Source: Diploptera punctata (lineage: Eukaryota; Arthropoda; Insecta; Blattodea; Blaberidae). Taken from it: a DNA stretch of 64,000 bases. The stretch spans positions 406,501 through 470,500 of the forward strand of contig JASPKZ010002336.1 in the NCBI GenBank assembly GCA_030220185.1, in the 5' to 3' direction. The notes under the pieces were generated by a model. It was not told the DNA's origin, made no database searches, and was given only the letters and a program-made list of their open reading frames with translations. Shown piece after piece: positions 19,661 through 31,934 of this stretch; within the stretch, counting starts at the first letter, position 1, and every line of letters begins with the position of its first letter. The position numbers and the translations under genes are program-made.

Positions 19661-20274
19661 GAAAACTTTTTCAATTTTTTATATTTTTTTTATTTTTATA
19701 TACATATTTTTTAATTTTTTTATTATTTTTTATTTTTGAAAAATTGATAATTTTATTTTATTTCTTTTTTCTTATTAAAAAAGTTAAAAATTTTCTTATT
19801 GAAATTTTCAAACCCACAAGATGTGTAAGTCAAGCCATCTATCAGGAGGCAGATATGCTACACCTGAGCTAACCTTTCGTAAAAATAGTATTCTTTACAT
19901 TAATGTCAAAACTTTTTTTAGGCATATTTAACTAGCAATAGTAAAATGTTTTCCTATGGGTATCTTGTCGCAATCTGCACATTTTATTCAATTTATTTTT
20001 TTGAAAACTTTTCAATTCTTTTAATTTTTTTAAATTTTTATATACATATTTTTTAATTTTTTTATTATTTTTTATTTTTATTTTTGAAAAAATTGATAAA
20101 TTTTATTTTATTTCTTTTTTGTTATTAAAAAAGTTAAAAATTTTCTTATGGAAATTTTCAAACCCACAAGATGTGTAAGTCAAGCCATCTCTCAGGAGGC
20201 AGATATGCTACACCTGAGCTAACCTTTTGTAAAAATAGTATTCTTTACATTAATGTCAAAACTTTTTTTTATAG
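19605..20274. repeat. tandem duplication of about 345 bp ending at an exon acceptor
   Basis: Two units (about 19605-19945 and 19946-20274) share cctatgkgtatcttgtcgca, the AT-rich run and gtaagtcaagccatct. Both end with a poly-T acceptor. The second is the real acceptor of the exon at 20275; the first (AG at 19920-19921) leads to a stop after a few codons. Confidence 0.85.
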
Positions 20275-20718
20275 GCAGTGCTTCCTATTATTATGGCAAT
20301 CCTGACAATGACACTTAGTTCAAGTAGTACATTTCATTCAGAGCCTGCTCGTATATTCAACTTGAGTGATTATGGATCTACAAATGTGTTGTATTCAGTG
20401 AATCCCAATTTAGAAGAATGGAGCAAAAGTTACATAAATGTAATTAATGCTACTGAATCAGATATCATAAAAGTTGATGAAGTGTCAACATCGCTACTTG
20501 ACATTGGTGAAAATAACATTCAGGATTACCGTGGAAAATACATAGTTGCTGCAGAATTTAATTCATCTACAAAACCACTGTTGAATGCAATGTTTTCGTC
20601 TGTTGCTATCCATAGTGCACCCATCTCGCTCAACCTGATGACTAATACAATTCTAAAGAAAGAATCGCCAGAGAAATCAATTACTGCTATAAATCATCCA
20701 TTTGGTATGAAAGATATG
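20275..20718 (+). CDS. ABCA-type transporter, exon c (large extracellular loop)
   Basis: The largest exon has 148 codons, phase 0 at both ends, acceptor ttttttttatag and donor ATG|gtatgt. It begins with a hydrophobic helix (AVLPIIMAILTMTLSS) and continues as a soluble region with possible N-glycosylation sites (for example NAT and NSS). It ends with the motif AINHPFGMKDM, which corresponds to the AINHP-type segment ABCA proteins carry before the helical part of the second membrane domain. The extracellular loop is probably involved in substrate handling, by analogy with the family. The acceptor region is duplicated about 350 bases upstream; see the tandem duplication at 19605. Confidence 0.9.
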
Positions 20719-20820
20719 GTATGTATTAGTGTTTTAATCTTGCTTTATTTCCTGAAGTGCAATATTAAAGTTTGTCCACCTTTATTTGATTTTCTACTCT
20801 TATTTAGTAATTTCATGGCT

Positions 20821-21891
20821 TTGAAAAGAAAAATTAATACCTGAATTGGGATCTGAACCCAAAATCTCTAGTTCTGTTTGCTAGTGTGCAAACCTTTACA
20901 CTATTTCAGGCTCCCAATGCAAATGCTAATTTTTCTTCCTCATATACAGGGTGAATCATAAATATGGCTATATGTTTGATCGCGTTGTGTGATGAAAATA
21001 TTACCATTACAGGAAATATGAAATTACCATTGGAAAGGCAATTATTCAAATTACAACAATGGAATAAAACAAACCAGCGTAGAACTTGCGTCATTAGTCA
21101 AAATGGCGTTGAATATGCAACAGCAAATTACAATTGCTGCATGGGCAATAACGTATGCTAATGATCGTGAGGCTGCAAGACAGCCAAGATGTGAGTTTAA
21201 TGTATCATTGCAGCCGTCGACTGTGGGGAAGTGGAGAAAACGACTGCTGGAAACGGGAAGGATGCAGAAAATCAAACCTCCTGGAAGGCCTCACATTAGC
21301 ACGGATGTAGAAACAACGAAGATAATTGTGGAGGCGTTCGACGCTAGCCCACAAAAATCAACCCACCAAGCTGCACGTGAGCAGTGATAATTTTTGTTTT
21401 GTTCTATTGTTGTAATTTGAAGTATTCCCTTTCCAATGATAACATCGTATTTCCTGTAATAATAATATTTTCGTCACAAAATGCGATCAAACGTATAGCC
21501 ATATTTCTGAATCACTCTGTATATTTCTCTTTATTGTCAGAAGAAGATAGCCATCGCTACCAGTACTATCTGACAGCTTCTAATTAAAAATACATTAATG
21601 CTTAACTGCTGTAAAAGTTATGTAATTTCTCATTAAAAATGTCTTCTTGAATTAGAAGCTGCCAGATAAGCACTGATAGTGATGGCTATCTGCTTCTTAC
21701 AATGAAGAGAAATGTATATGAGGAAGAAAAATTAGCATTTGCATCGGGAGCATGAAATAGTGTAATGGTTAGCACAGTAGCATACAGAGCTAGAGGTTTT
21801 GGGTGCAAATCCAGATCCAAGTGTTAATTTTTCTTTTCAAAATAATAATTGCCTATTATTGCAAATATTAAAATTTAAATTAATACATCAA
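20821..21891. mobile_element. tRNA-like foldback element, family F, with mariner insertion
   Basis: Inverted tRNA-like bodies (about 20834-20912 minus, 21753-21825 plus) are flanked by aatttcatggct (20809-20820 and 21892-21903). The left end is short (ttgaaaagaaaaa); the right has about 55 bases of extra tail. The left arm is split by 20947-21519; the right arm gives the empty site (catatacatttctc). Confidence 0.75.
20947..21519 (+). mobile_element. internally deleted mariner-type element
   Basis: It has inverted repeats of about 38 bp (cagggtgaatcataaatatg left; catatttctgaatcactctg right) and TA on both sides. The ORF at 21103-21384 encodes a helix-turn-helix N-terminus of an IS630/Tc1/mariner-type transposase (PSTVGKWRKRLLETGRM, PPGRPHIS, AREQ). 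The catalytic domain is deleted. Confidence 0.8.
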
Positions 21892-22154
21892 AATTTCATG
21901 GCTATTTACTATTTTGCTGTCAACGTAAATTCTTTTACAAGCATGGGAATTGTAGATATTTTTATAGACTCTTAGATTGTTGATAAGTGTACAGCATTCC
22001 CAGTTATATTGATGAATAACTGAACAGTGTATTAACATTTCACAAATTGTAATCAAATGGCTCAAATGTTTGCTTTTTATGTACTGTAATATATTTCCAT
22101 TCCAATGGATCATGTCAGTCCCAGTGTATTATCATGCTCACTTCTAATTTCTGA

Positions 22155-22456
22155 ATTCTATACTGTTCTGCCCAAGGGCAGGTCTTTCACTGTAATCGTA
22201 GCATTTGCATGCTATGTTTTGCAGCTTTACTTGGGAATTATAGGTGTGGTAGTTTCCTGTTGCTTTCCACACCAGTGAATGATGATGATGATGGCCGGAT
22301 GATTTTCGGGGACTGATGGGCCCTAAAGCTTCCTTACATTTGTCTTACAGGTGAGGGAAAATCTTGAAAAAAAAAAAAAACTCGCCCAGAAAGCCTGTCC
22401 CATCTGGGAATCAAACCTGGGCTCACTGCATGACAAGGCAGCACGCTACCTCAAGA
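22155..22456 (-). mobile_element. SINE family G
   Basis: Reverse copy: ggcaggtctttcactgtaat, ggtgtggtagtttcctg, tRNA head at right (gggaatcaaacctggg). Confidence 0.75.
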
Positions 22457-22649
22457 TATACAGGTTTAAATATGGGCAGGGTTGATGGATTTTTTCAGAG
22501 CATGAAGTTCTTAGTGTGGCTTCCTTTGGAAAGGAAGTAGATTTGCAGCATGTAAAATATCCTCCTTGTTTGAAATTAGATACCTTTGAGCAAAATTTGT
22601 TAGCCTTTTCACACCCATCTTTAAATTGAGTCATAATTATTAGAGCTTC

Positions 22650-22780
22650 ATAAATTAATGAGTAATTTTTTACATCTTACCCCATGTTTTATGTTTCTAT
22701 AAACACGGGAACTAGTTTTCAAGAGAAAACATCTCTCTCATTTTCAACCGACATTATGACTATTAATGATTAGAGCTGTT
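22650..22780 (-). mobile_element. PLE end fragment, divergent-ribozyme family
   Basis: It contains attaatgagtaattttttac, cttaccccatgttttatg and the ribozyme-like region with stem II GAGAG/CUCUU. Confidence 0.6.
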
Positions 22781-23202
22781 AAAGCATTGATAAATTATTG
22801 TCTACTACCTACTTGCGGGTTGTCTAATAACTTGTCGTTTCCAATAGGCTCTACCATCCCACTTATTTTCTTTTCTCAAACTCAGTCTAATTGAGTCCTT
22901 TCTGTATTATATCTTCCTTATCATGGCCCTCCCACCTTGTTGTTGGTTTGTTATGCTTCATATCATTCATAATATGAAACCATACCATTTTATTTCATTT
23001 TTGACAATTTATTACAGAGTTTTTCAAATTTAAACTTTTAATTTTTTATTCTATCCTGTCTTCTTTAGCTTGAATATTTCTTAAACATTTTCTCTCTCCT
23101 GTTTCCAGTCGCCTTAAATCAATCTTACAGGGAACTGTCAACCACTGCATGCCAAAACTTACTTGAAACTTCTCTCAGAGATGCGTTGTGATTTATTAAG
23201 GC

Positions 23203-23463
23203 CATGTCCAAAAAAAAATTATCCGCCTTTTCAAACTATAAGACACAGAAATCGAAGCCAGAATTTAGTAATGGTAACCCACTGTACAAAGCAGATGGAC
23301 TCCCTACTTGAGTTAGAGCAGAGTGAATGACAGGTAGTGAGGATTATCCAATCTACCTATTCAGGAATTGATTTCCCTTCCTATAGTTTAAATGGTTGAT
23401 TTGGCACTAGATTTTAGTGCCTTGCAGTTAGAAACAGCAGATAATTTTTTGGACACAGCCTTG
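23203..23463. mobile_element. possible MITE
   Basis: Inverted ends (aggccatgtccaaaaaaa left, ttttttggacacagcct right) about 260 bp apart, no coding. Confidence 0.45.
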
Positions 23464-23801
23464 GTACATCACAATACTTCTCTGGAAGAAATTTCAAGGC
23501 AGATTTTGGCATGCAATGGTTTACAGTTTCCTTGTTAGTCGAAACCCCAGATTCAACTACATAATAATGTTGAGAAGTAATATAGTATAAATAGCACAAG
23601 TTTTGATTTTTTTTTGGTAAATTTATTCCCATGGTACAGTATAATAAAGATTATTCATATTTACCTCAAAAGAAATTTTGGGAATGTGGTAAAACATAGA
23701 TTCATTTAATTAAAGTTTCCTGATATATGACACTAGCTTTAAAAAACACTGATTTTATATGTATGTTGACTTGTCTTAATCATAGGTATTTAATTTTACA
23801 G

Positions 23802-24090
23802 GAAGGACCTGGACAAGTAATGGTAACACGAATTCTTATAATGATGATGTGGATGACATTGATGCCATTTGGTTTGCTATTTCTTACGGCAAGTTTTCTG
23901 AATTTCCCGTTAGTGGAAAGAGTATCAAAAGCAAAGCAGCTGCAATTGATGACTGGGACCTCTCCTTTTGCATATTGGTTTACTTGCTTCCTATGGGATC
24001 TTTTCTTATACCTAGTTGTAGCAACAATCATGGTGATAATTGTTTCAATTGCTGATCCTCTAGATATTTTCACTGGAAGTGAGGAGTTAG
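23802..24090 (+). CDS. ABCA-type transporter, exon d (TMD2 helices)
   Basis: This exon has 96 codons plus one base, with acceptor ttttacag and donor TTAG|gtatgt. It encodes membrane helices (ILIMMMWMTLMPFGLLFL) followed by the ABCA hallmark ERVSKAKQLQLMTGTSPFAY and another helix with FLWDLFLYL. In known ABCA proteins the E-R-x-x-x-AK-x-x-Q stretch is the coupling region between helices that contacts the ATPase domain. It joins in phase with 20275-20718 and 30769-30894. A duplicated AT-rich motif starts only about 8 bases after the donor, at the edge of a tRNA-like repeat. Confidence 0.92.
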
Positions 24091-24097
24091 GTATGTA

Positions 24098-24455
24098 CTA
24101 TATTATAATATTATGATATTGTGAAAAGAAAAATTGTCTGGACCAGGAATCTAACTGTGGACCTCTCGTATTCCGTACGAGCATGCAAGACCACTACACT
24201 ATCCGAGACATGGCACAAACATTAACAATTCTTTTCACATATACAAGTCTATAATTCTCGTTTCATCCACTGTCAGGTAGATGTCTCCACCAATGTCAAT
24301 GGCTGGCTTCATTCAGAAGTATCTATGTTTGAAAATTTTACACCACCACTTTTATAAGCAGTAATCAATGTTATTTAACACTTTCCAATATTATTATTTT
24401 GTCACAGTTCCAATAATGGAACATATTATAATGATATTGTGAAAAGAAAAATTAA
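24098..24455. repeat. tRNA-like repeat, family F, next to exon d donor
   Basis: Reverse tRNA-like body at 24136-24212 (ggaatctaactgtggacctc). The AT-rich motif with gatattgtgaaaagaaaaat occurs on both sides (24113 and 24432), so the repeat is flanked by a direct duplication. Confidence 0.55.
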
Positions 24456-24540
24456 TGTGGACATATGTTCGACAAAAACAACCATAAGAGGTAAGAATGT
24501 ACAGACTAAATGTCTTAATTATTGGTTTATAAATTTTATG
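24455..24540 (+). repeat. PLE end remnant
   Basis: acatatgttcgacaaaaaca and ccataagaggtaagaatg match the end of the element at 13118-13272. Confidence 0.55.
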
Positions 24541-24688
24541 GGCTCACAATGGGCCATTTTTTAATCTAAATGCTTCTGTATCCTTAGATGTGCCTTTAAG
24601 AAGATAGGATATTGCATACTTGTCCTATAAGTCATCCTAAAATTAAATATTGAATAAGTGTGCATATTTTCATTCACCTCTTTGTTAA

Positions 24689-25683
24689 CCTTTTGACTGC
24701 CGAGCTCTCCTTTTTTCAGCTGGGCTGTGGGTGCCAGGTTTTTTAAATTTAAAGTACTACGCCATACTATATAATATAAACCTATATAAAGTATATTTAA
24801 CTGTCTACATGCGATGGTAAATTTAATTTAAACTCACTATTATACATTTATTTGAAGGTTAGGCGGTGTTGCCTCCACTTTTAAAGATCCCAGGTTCGAA
24901 TTCAGCACAGTGTCTATGTTGAAATTTGTTATCACTATCACTAAAATATTTATTCTACAGAATAATTTTGATGGTATTATCACTAAACACTTATAATATG
25001 AAATATTGTTGAACATTTTATATGGTCCTGGGTTCGAATCAATTCCAGTCAAACAGCTGTTCTATGCCAAGTGTTTCCTCTGTCGCGACACGCCCACCAC
25101 TGTCAGTACACTCTGTTCATTCAGGTCTACATCACTTGTTTACTATTTACAGGCTTAGATTGTAATAATATTCTCTTAGAAACAGCACTACTAACACATT
25201 CGTCAAACGAATAACCATTTGATGAACTGTTACTGTCACTCTCATCTTCTGATAAAACTGTCACAATAAACTCGGGTATTGTATTTTCGTCAACTTCGAG
25301 ACATGAATCACTGTATTCCACAGCACGACCAACCCCTTGGCCAGGTACATTTTCAACTAAAAATAAAATAAATAAAGAGAAAATCCTGAAATTGCAATAT
25401 TCCATAGCAAAAAAAAAAAAAAGGCCTTGAAACATGAATGTACACCCTCCTTTAGAAAACCGATTTACAACCAGCCTGTACCGTTATTCTGTAAGGGATG
25501 TGCAAAGTATTGCTAAGAAAGGATGTACAAACACAGAACGAACAATAATTTTAGTTTATTGAAGTAAAAACTTCGGGAAAAAAATATTTAAAGTAATAAG
25601 ATTGAAAACCGGAGCCTGCCGGGCGTGGCGTACCGCTGTACACACACTTTCACCGGCGCACGCCGGGCATGGCGTTCAAAAGG
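24689..25683. mobile_element. piggyBac-type element, non-autonomous
   Basis: TTAA on both sides (24685-24688, 25684-25687) with inverted ends ccttttgactgcc and ggcgttcaaaagg. About 1 kb. An internal minus-strand frame (25127-25435) is rich in Ser/Asp/Glu (LSEDESDSNSSSNGYSFDE), like the N-terminal region of piggyBac transposases. The catalytic part is absent. Confidence 0.75.
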
Positions 25684-25875
25684 TTAAATAAATCATGTAA
25701 TGTCTTCTTATATTAACTGCAGTTTGTAGTCCCTAAATGTTAACCTAATGTTTATTTCAAACCTTCGGTTTTCACTTCCCTAATACCTATTTATGTATTA
25801 TTCTCTTTTTTAACTCTGATCATTCTATTGGTTTTTTTAAGATTTAAATTAAAATTATTTATACCTTAAAGATAA

Positions 25876-26045
25876 ATTAAATTTGAAGAGAAAACATTTT
25901 TTTTTTTTTCTTCTTCCGCCTAGACCGAGACTCGAACCCGGGACCCTTGGCTTTCCGGGCCAAGTGCTCTACCAACTCAGCTACCGAGGCGAGTTACGAT
26001 CTAGATGCAAATTTTTCTCTTATATATGTTGTAATTCCCTATCGC
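25876..26045 (-). repeat. tRNA-like repeat, family A
   Basis: Reverse body 25918-25993 with gactcgaacccgggaccctt and gagctaccgaggcgag-like parts; followed by the family flank gcaaatttttctctt. Confidence 0.7.
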
Positions 26046-26180
26046 CAAATGCTTACCTCATATCCAGTCTTCTAGTTATACTGGTTTCAAAACCTAAGTG
26101 GTTTCATCTTCAGTAATATCTCGACCGATGTTATGTCATTCAGGTGAACTGCTTCTTACTTCTACCATCCTCAGTCTAGT
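26046..26180 (-). mobile_element. PLE end fragment, family III, in the tRNA-like repeat
   Basis: It begins at tacctcatatccagtcttct, contains a ribozyme-like motif and then tgttatgtcattcaggtgaa. The left tail is missing. Confidence 0.65.
26070..26117 (-). ncRNA. candidate hammerhead ribozyme, family III
   Basis: CUGAAGA (26107-26113), extra U, stem II GAAACC with GGUUUU (26100-26105 with 26089-26094), GAAA (26085-26088), then ACCAGUAU. Confidence 0.55.
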
Positions 26181-27650
26181 ATTAATCTGTTCTATATTGT
26201 TTTATTTTATTTTCCCTTGTGTTTCCCAATTTTAACTTTGAATTAATTTTATATCTTGAATCTGACTCCTAAATTTATATTTTTTCCCCCTCCCCCTTTA
26301 ATTAAAACTTTGCAATATATATATATATATATATATATATGTATTATTTCTGTAACTGAACTGCAGTCGAGCAAGAGCACTTGCCCATTCGGGTGTCAAT
26401 ACTGTGTACAAAATTTATTTGTGAATAAAATTTATTCTTATTCCTATTTAAAAAAAGAACAAAATTCCAACAAGGAGGAAAACTTTTTAAAGAAAATTTT
26501 ATAAAATCATTTTCAAATAAATTTTTTGTGTTACTTTCAAATTGTATATATTGATAATTACTTTAATCAGTATCTCTTAACTCATTACATAAACTCTTCG
26601 TTAGAAGTGTAAATTAATAATAGTTACATTGTATGAAATACATAGTTACATTGGCTATTTAACTCATGCCTCAAATGGGAGTCAATGACCAATCACGTTT
26701 CAATGATTTCTGTTTTACAACCAATCAGAGTCGTGTTTCACGAAATATTTATCAGTGTTATAATTACCATATTAAAGAAGGCTCCTCCTTTTTAATATTC
26801 TGAACAGGTCTGACCATTATTTTGGAGTGACTGAGCCTGTAAGGAATACGGTTACCAGATTGTATATATAGTGCATGAATGTCAACACATGCCGCATGCG
26901 GGAGTTAATATAAAAACATTTGTAGCAATTGATTATACCACCAAAAAAAGAAACCACTGTTTGCACTTTCTTAAACGTATTTTTTCCCAGGTAACAATCC
27001 AGAAAAATATAATTGTCATATTTACATCATACGACATCAGAAATGAATTAATATACAGTTTGATGTGTTTCATTTTTTCTCCACTAGAGAGCATTCTTAC
27101 AATATTGCATTCCTTTGGCAATAAATAGTATGATCTGGTTGCAGTGATAAACAAAATAAGCAGATGAAGCGTACCTATCGTTTCCCATTTGTTTTCAAAC
27201 ATCGCCGTTTACATTAAATATATAAATATTTTAAAATAACTATAGTTAAATAATGATTTGTGAGTAAACAGCTTAATTTTATTCGTTAAATAGCCCTAAC
27301 AAATGCCACTCTTGATTTCCAAATTCTCTAGATAAATTGGAAATCACTCGTGGCATTACTTATGATAAATAATACTCCTAAAATTGCTGACTACTGTTTA
27401 ACGCTGGTATATTTTTTTTAAACAGGTTTCAAGTTTTAGCAGTTTAAATTATCAGTATACACCTACTTATAAAACAGACTGATATGACTGTTTTATGAAA
27501 CAGGCCCCTGTCTATCTCAGTATTACCAAATTCCAAATGAATAAAGCTATTGACAATCCTAAAATAAAACATTAAAGCTATTGAGGTTGATCTCATGAAA
27601 AGATTTTTGAAAAAAAAATTTACACATCTTCACCAGTACTATCTATAGAT
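26181..27650. other. intron, little recognised
   Basis: An (AT)n run at 26315-26341. The rest is AT-rich with no ORF or repeat that I can assign. Confidence 0.5.
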
Positions 27651-27679
27651 ACCAAAAATTACCATGATTACCATTTGTA

Positions 27680-28015
27680 TACAGTATTACACTCTTTTAC
27701 ACTTTTCAAGGGACCATGGGAAAAAATTGTGTAAAATAGGGGAAAGTGTAAATTGAGGGAAATGAAGATGAGCTCAAAAATGTCGACTCCCCCATACTCC
27801 TGCATCCATTTCAGAACATGAAAAAAATAGATAGGGATAATATACTACAGTATTACCCCTCTTTTACACTTTTCAAGAGACCCGAGAGAAAGTGATATAA
27901 ATTGGAGGAAAGTGTAAATTATGGGAAATGAAGAGGAGCTAAAAAATGTTGACCCTCATATTCAGCAACCATTCTAGAACATGCAAAAAGCACTGACTGG
28001 GATAATATACAATAT
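27680..28015. repeat. tandem duplication of about 165 bp
   Basis: Two diverged copies share acagtattac, ctcttttacacttttcaag, ggaaagtgtaaattg and gggataatatac. No coding. Confidence 0.75.
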
Positions 28016-28029
28016 TGGCTAAATAATGT

Positions 28030-28165
28030 AATGTTTCTTTTAATTTAAAATAAAATTATTATTTACACCTGACATATCCTGTCTTTTATTTATTTAGAAG
28101 ACAAGATATCAGGTGAGGTGGAAAGAATTTTATTTTAAATTAAACCTCATAGTGATACTGTACAT
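28030..28165. repeat. PLE-type mini-hairpin
   Basis: Inverted arms (tttaatttaaaataaaatt and its complement) surround cacctgacat/atcaggtgagg; the right tail is aacctcatagtgatac. Confidence 0.6.
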
Positions 28166-28289
28166 AATATTTGTCCGTTAATGCACTAGCAGCCACAATT
28201 TTTGTTTTATCAAAACCAAACTTGACATATGGCAATCATTTAAAAAAAAAGTAAAGTTTAAGTTCATTGATATTTTTATTATTGATTTA

Positions 28290-29250
28290 ACATTTCTCAC
28301 TGAAAGATAAATTATATTTGAAGAGAAAAATGTTTGCCTCGACCGAGACTCGAACCCGGGACCCTTGGCTTTCCGGGACCTCTTCAAATATAATTTATCT
28401 TTAAGTTCATTAATCAGAAAATCGAACCATTAAATGGTAGTTCACCTGAAACAAAAATTTAAAAATAGCTCTGGTAGTCACAATTTTCATTGTTTTGCAA
28501 TAAAACTCAATATGTGCTATTAAAGGGTACAGTGCAAAAAGTGGACATCCAAATTTTGATATAATAATTTTGTTTTAAAATGAAGCTTAGGAACACCAAA
28601 GACAAAAACACAAAAACAATTTATGGACCATCTACAAACAAACCAGTAAAATAACATTTTATGAAGCACTATTTTCTACATTGCCTGAAGAATGTAGTAG
28701 CCATTACAGTTGTAACATCAGTTATGATTATATTTGAGGAAAGTATTAAATTACTTTGTATTACTAAAGTATTAAATTACAGTGAGAAGTATTAAATTAA
28801 TAATAGAAACATCAGTTCTGTTGTTTGAAGAGAAAAATTTTCGCCCGAATGAGACTTGAACCCATGGCCTTTGGCTTTCCAGGCCAATGCTCTACTAACT
28901 GAGTTACCAGGGTAAGTTCCATTCTAAATGCAAATTTTTCTCTTATATATGTTGTAATTCCCGTGCACCAAATGCTATGAAACCTTTGCAAATGGCAACT
29001 TCTTAGTTAAGAATACATTTATTGGGAATTTAAACACTACTTTATAAAACCAGTAGGGCTTCTTTTGATGTTTTTATTATTAATTTAACACTTCTCACTG
29101 AAGGATAAATTATATTTGAAGAGAACAATTTTTGCCCAGGCTGAGACTCAAACCCAGAACCTTTGGCATTCCGGACCAATGCTCTACCAACTGAACTACT
29201 GGGACAAGTTCCAATCTAAATGCAAATTTTTCTGTTATATACGTTGTAAT
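28290..29250 (-). repeat. tRNA-like repeats, family A, three degraded copies
   Basis: Reverse bodies at about 28335-28382 (cut), 28843-28918 and 29133-29212, with family flanks (tttgaagagaaaaat, gcaaatttttctct) and inter-tRNA spacer. Mutated boxes suggest old copies. Confidence 0.7.
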
Positions 29251-29479
29251 TCCCCCTGATATTCATATGTTAGTTCAGGATGAAAACATGGTTAGGTATT
29301 TTCTTCAGTGAAGATACCAAATAGAAAAATATATTGTATTTTATTTTAATTGCAGAGCTATGTTTCCAAAATTACATAGCAAGAAATTAAAATTTAAGAA
29401 AATTCATATCCACACATTGATGGATCTTAAGAAAAATTGTTTAACTGAATTGATTGATAACTCAATGTTTTTATTATTA

Positions 29480-30511
29480 ATTTCATACATCTCAATGATG
29501 GATAAATCATATTTGAAGAGAAAAATTATACGCTCAGACCGGGACTTGAACCCGGGACCCTTGGTTTTCTAGTCCAAGTGCTCTACCATTTGAGCTACCT
29601 GAGCAAGTACCGATCTAAACGCAAATCTTTCTCTATATACGTTGTAATTCCCGCCCACCAAATGCTTTGAAGCCTTTGCTTCTATCTTTGCAAATGGCGG
29701 CTCCTATATTAAGAAGACATATTTGGGAATTATACATTACATTATAAATGCCAGTATGGCTTTTTTTCGATGTTCTTATTATTAATTACATACATGTATG
29801 CCAGTACGGTTTTTTTTCGATGTTCTTATTATTAATTACATACATGTATGCCAGTACGGCTTTTTTTCGATGTTCTTATTATTAATTTCATACGTGTACA
29901 AGAGTTAGATTTCATACATGTATGAAATTAATAATAAGAACATCGAAAAAAAGCCGTACTGGCATTTATAATGTAATGTATAATTCCCAAATATGTCTTC
30001 TTAATATAGGAGCCGCCATTTGCAAAGATAGAAGCAAAGGCTTCAAAACATTTGGTGGGCGGGAATTACAACGTATATAGAGAAAGATTTGCGTTTAGAT
30101 CGGTACTTGCTCAGGTAGCTCAAATGGTAGAGCACTTGGACTAGAAAACCAAGGGTCCCGGGTTCAAGTCCTGGTCTGAGCGTATAATTTTTCTCTTCAA
30201 ATATGATTTATCCATCATTGAGATGTATGAAATTAATAATAAAAACATTGAAAAAAGCCGTACTGGCATTTATAATGTAATGTATAATTCCCAAATATGT
30301 CTTCTTAATATAGGAGCCGCCATTTGCAAAGATAGAAGCAAAGGCTTCAAAGCATTCGGTGGGCGGGAATTACAACGTATATAGAGAAAGATTTGCATTT
30401 AGATCGGTACTTGCTCAGGTAGCTCAAATGGTAGAGCACTTGGACTAGAAAACCAAGGGTCCCGGGTTCAAGTCCCGGTCTGAGCGTATAATTTTTCTCT
30501 TCAAATATGAT
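29480..30511. repeat. tRNA-like foldback, family A
   Basis: A reverse unit (body 29530-29607) faces two direct units (bodies about 30110-30183 and 30410-30486). A 48-bp segment with tttttcgatgttcttatta is repeated three times at the centre (about 29767-29890). The direct units are about 300 bases apart and nearly identical. Confidence 0.75.
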
Positions 30512-30768
30512 TGTTAACTGTTGACAAAAATCAATACATCATTATAAGTATTTCTCAGAAATTATTAATCTATAAAAAACATCCAATAAATAGGTGCTTC
30601 TTATTTGTAACATAATCTTGTGTATTTTAAATTATCCTTTAAGTTAAATTTAATGATTATCAGGATTATGAATGGGAAGAGGATTTATTGTGAGTATTAT
30701 ATCAGCAACAGAGGCTGATATTCTTCATATATATTTTTTCATACTAATATTGAAATTGTATGTTACAG

Positions 30769-30894
30769 GTGTATATACTTTGCTATTGGTAATGTATGGT
30801 TTGAGTGCAATTCCATTTGCCTATTTCTTCAGCTATGTAAGGAATACAACAGCTTCATCATTTGCATTGGTGCTGATACTAAACACTTTAATTG
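30769..30894 (+). CDS. ABCA-type transporter, exon e (TMD2 helices)
   Basis: This 126-base exon (acceptor tgttacag, donor ATTG|gtaagt) is phase 1 at both ends. It encodes G-VYTLLLVMYGLSAIPFAYF, then FSYVRNTTASSFALVLILNTLIG. The pattern 'GxxAIPFAYxFSYxFxxxxxA' is characteristic of the second membrane domain of ABCA transporters. No frame breaks are seen. Introns of 6.7 kb before and 2.6 kb after contain piggyBac, pogo, PLE and tRNA-like repeats. Confidence 0.93.
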
Positions 30895-31014
30895 GTAAGT
30901 AATGAATTAAATATAATAACTAAGATTGATTTTTCTTGAGGATGATTAACTGATAATTTTATTTATGTTCATAATTCTCCCTCCATATTTGTGTATGCTC
31001 ATGAAAAGGCACTA

Positions 31015-31754
31015 CCATATTTTACGGACTATAAGACACACTTTTTTCTTCGAAAAATTGCCTCCAAAATTCAGGTGTGTCTTATACTTGAAATTAATAT
31101 AAAATGTCCAGTGTTTGATTTAAAATTCCTGCCAGTCTTAATAATGGCCATATAATCAATGCCATGGAATTATCTCTATCTGGCAACATTAAATTCAACT
31201 GGCAGCAGCAGTGCACTGATGCGACAAACATGAGTTGCGGGATTCACAAACTTGCTAACAATGTTTCCCTCCAACCCCACCATCACAAACCAGAACACTG
31301 TCTAGCCTATGATGCATCATTGCAGTCTATGATACCAGTGAACTTAAACAAATGGATGATGGCTGAAACCCAACATGAATTCACACCAAAGGGAGCTTTA
31401 AAACGACATATAAATAATCAAACAAGTGTGTCAGTGGATAAAAAGTCGTGGTCTAGAGTGAGAGAAGACATCATTGTTAAATCTTTCAAGAAGTGCAGCG
31501 TAAGTAATGCTCGCGATGACAGAGAAGACCATCTTATATATAAATAGGACAACAATGATGATGAAGAAGAAGAAGAAAGTTCAGGTGATGATTTTCAGGT
31601 ATTTTAAAGATCAGAACAGTTTTATAAACTAAGATTTTTTTAGTCTGGCTTTGTAATCTAATAATAAAAATGGTAAAAATGTTTTTTTTTTAATTTGCTT
31701 AAAAATTAAGATGAGTCTTGTAGTCCATAGCATCTTATAGTTTGTAAAATGCGG
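31015..31754 (+). pseudogene. pogo/DDE_1-type transposon remnant
   Basis: The inverted ends ccatattttacggactataa and ttatagtttgtaaaatgcgg have TA outside. The frame 31164-31547 shows the C-terminal end of a pogo-family transposase (SWSRVREDIIVKSFKKCSVS, NARDDREDHL). The DDE catalytic part is deleted. Confidence 0.7.
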
Positions 31755-31934
31755 TATTTGGCAGGTTTTGAGTTATAGTGTTTTTATATTCCTTGATATG
31801 TATTTTTGATTCTAAAAGTGAAAATTGCTTTTTTTAAAAATTCCCTAACACAAATGCAAATAACTACTAATCTACAGGGAAGTTAACACTGATGACAGTA
31901 TTTTGACATTCTCTGTTATAATTACTACATATAA

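Noticed and set aside
20278..20844. Single ORF of 188 codons as a separate gene
   Set aside because: The start is GTG inside exon c of the ABCA gene, and the frame runs past the donor at 20719 into intron. Only 20275-20718 is coding.
29767..29890. CRISPR-like or satellite array
   Set aside because: Only three copies without spacers, at the centre of an inverted repeat in a eukaryotic intron.
31164..31547. Host gene frame
   Set aside because: The C-terminal motif belongs to pogo-type transposases, and terminal inverted repeats with TA surround it.
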